Position numbers and translations under genes: made by a program. Shown one piece after another: positions 33,799 to 33,940 of a stretch of 33,940 nt of DNA. Source of the stretch: Westiellopsis prolifica IICB1 (GTDB lineage Bacteria; Cyanobacteriota; Cyanobacteriia; Cyanobacteriales; Nostocaceae); assembly GCF_004323185.1 (NCBI RefSeq), contig NZ_NAPS01000002.1, positions 205,114 to 239,053 on the forward strand. Reading direction: 5' to 3'. Below the pieces are notes generated by a model. The model searched no databases. It saw only the letters and a list, made by a program, of their open reading frames with translations, and was not told the origin of the DNA. How positions within the stretch are numbered: position 1 is the first letter of the stretch; every line of letters begins with the position of its first letter.

Positions 33799-33940
33799 GG
33801 ATCGGGGAAAGGGGATCTAGGATTGGGTATTGGGGAAGGTAGGGGTCCCCTTTGGGGATAAGGGGCGAAGGGGTAACGGGGATTGGAAAAGAGACTTGTT
33901 AAATAATTCTCCCCACACTCCCCACACTCCCCACACTCTC
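33799..33940. repeat. Short tandem G/C-rich repeats (STRR-like), copy C
   Basis: GGGGATCGGGG and related runs, then GGGGTCCCCTTTGGGGATAA, then the core that is identical over 24 bases (33890-33913) to 17271-17294. CCCCACACT nonamers follow, cut by the right edge of the window. Confidence 0.8.

Overview
The window is chromosomal DNA of a heterocyst-forming-type filamentous cyanobacterium (order Nostocales). The evidence is frequent HIP1 octamers (GCGATCGC), short tandem G/C-rich repeats between genes, and marker genes such as nblS/hik33, ispG, a CmpR/NdhR-type LysR regulator, an ABC1 kinase and small cyanobacterium-specific proteins. No genus can be assigned with confidence. I saw no rRNA, tRNA, CRISPR array or intact transposase gene.

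Layout. 1-373: two unrelated tandem repeat arrays (63-bp and 41-bp units); the second runs into the start codon of a 23S rRNA pseudouridine synthase (372-1001). 1155-6561: a signalling block with a PAS-PAS histidine kinase, a 108-bp MITE-like element, a zinc-ribbon PP2C phosphatase and an FHA-Ser/Thr kinase. 6641-10012: a DUF4327-like small protein, a nucleotide-sugar epimerase and, divergently, purD with a hairpin in its leader. 10457-13929: nblS, a tail-anchored zinc-ribbon protein and a LysR regulator. A 32-bp perfect palindrome lies upstream of the LysR gene. 14249-17774: a small coiled-coil protein, an ABC1/UbiB kinase closely followed by a second PP2C phosphatase, and a DUF760 protein. 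17955-22030: HtrA-type protease, LysM-M23 peptidase, isochorismatase-like hydrolase and Uma2 nuclease. 22284-25226: ispG, a CtpA-type protease and a small conserved protein. 25371-28056: an accessory stretch with a divergent phytochelatin-synthase-like papain-fold protein, a relic of an IS200/IS605-type end, and three secreted proteins of unknown function, two of them Ala-rich helical repeat paralogues. 28646-30400: an AT-rich DUF262/DUF1524 (GmrSD-like) defence gene. 30581-33798: an EF-G-like GTPase lacking the catalytic His, and a secreted TPR protein.

How the genes work together. Most are housekeeping or regulatory genes. Ser/Thr phosphorylation is prominent: one FHA kinase, one ABC1 kinase and two PP2C phosphatases, each kinase next to a phosphatase. 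Extracytoplasmic proteolysis and wall turnover (HtrA, CtpA-type, M23) form a second theme. The least explained part is 25371-28056. There a protein keeping the Gln-Cys-His-Asp spacing of phytochelatin synthase sits beside three small secreted proteins separated by conspicuous inverted repeats. Whether these four genes form one system is inference only.
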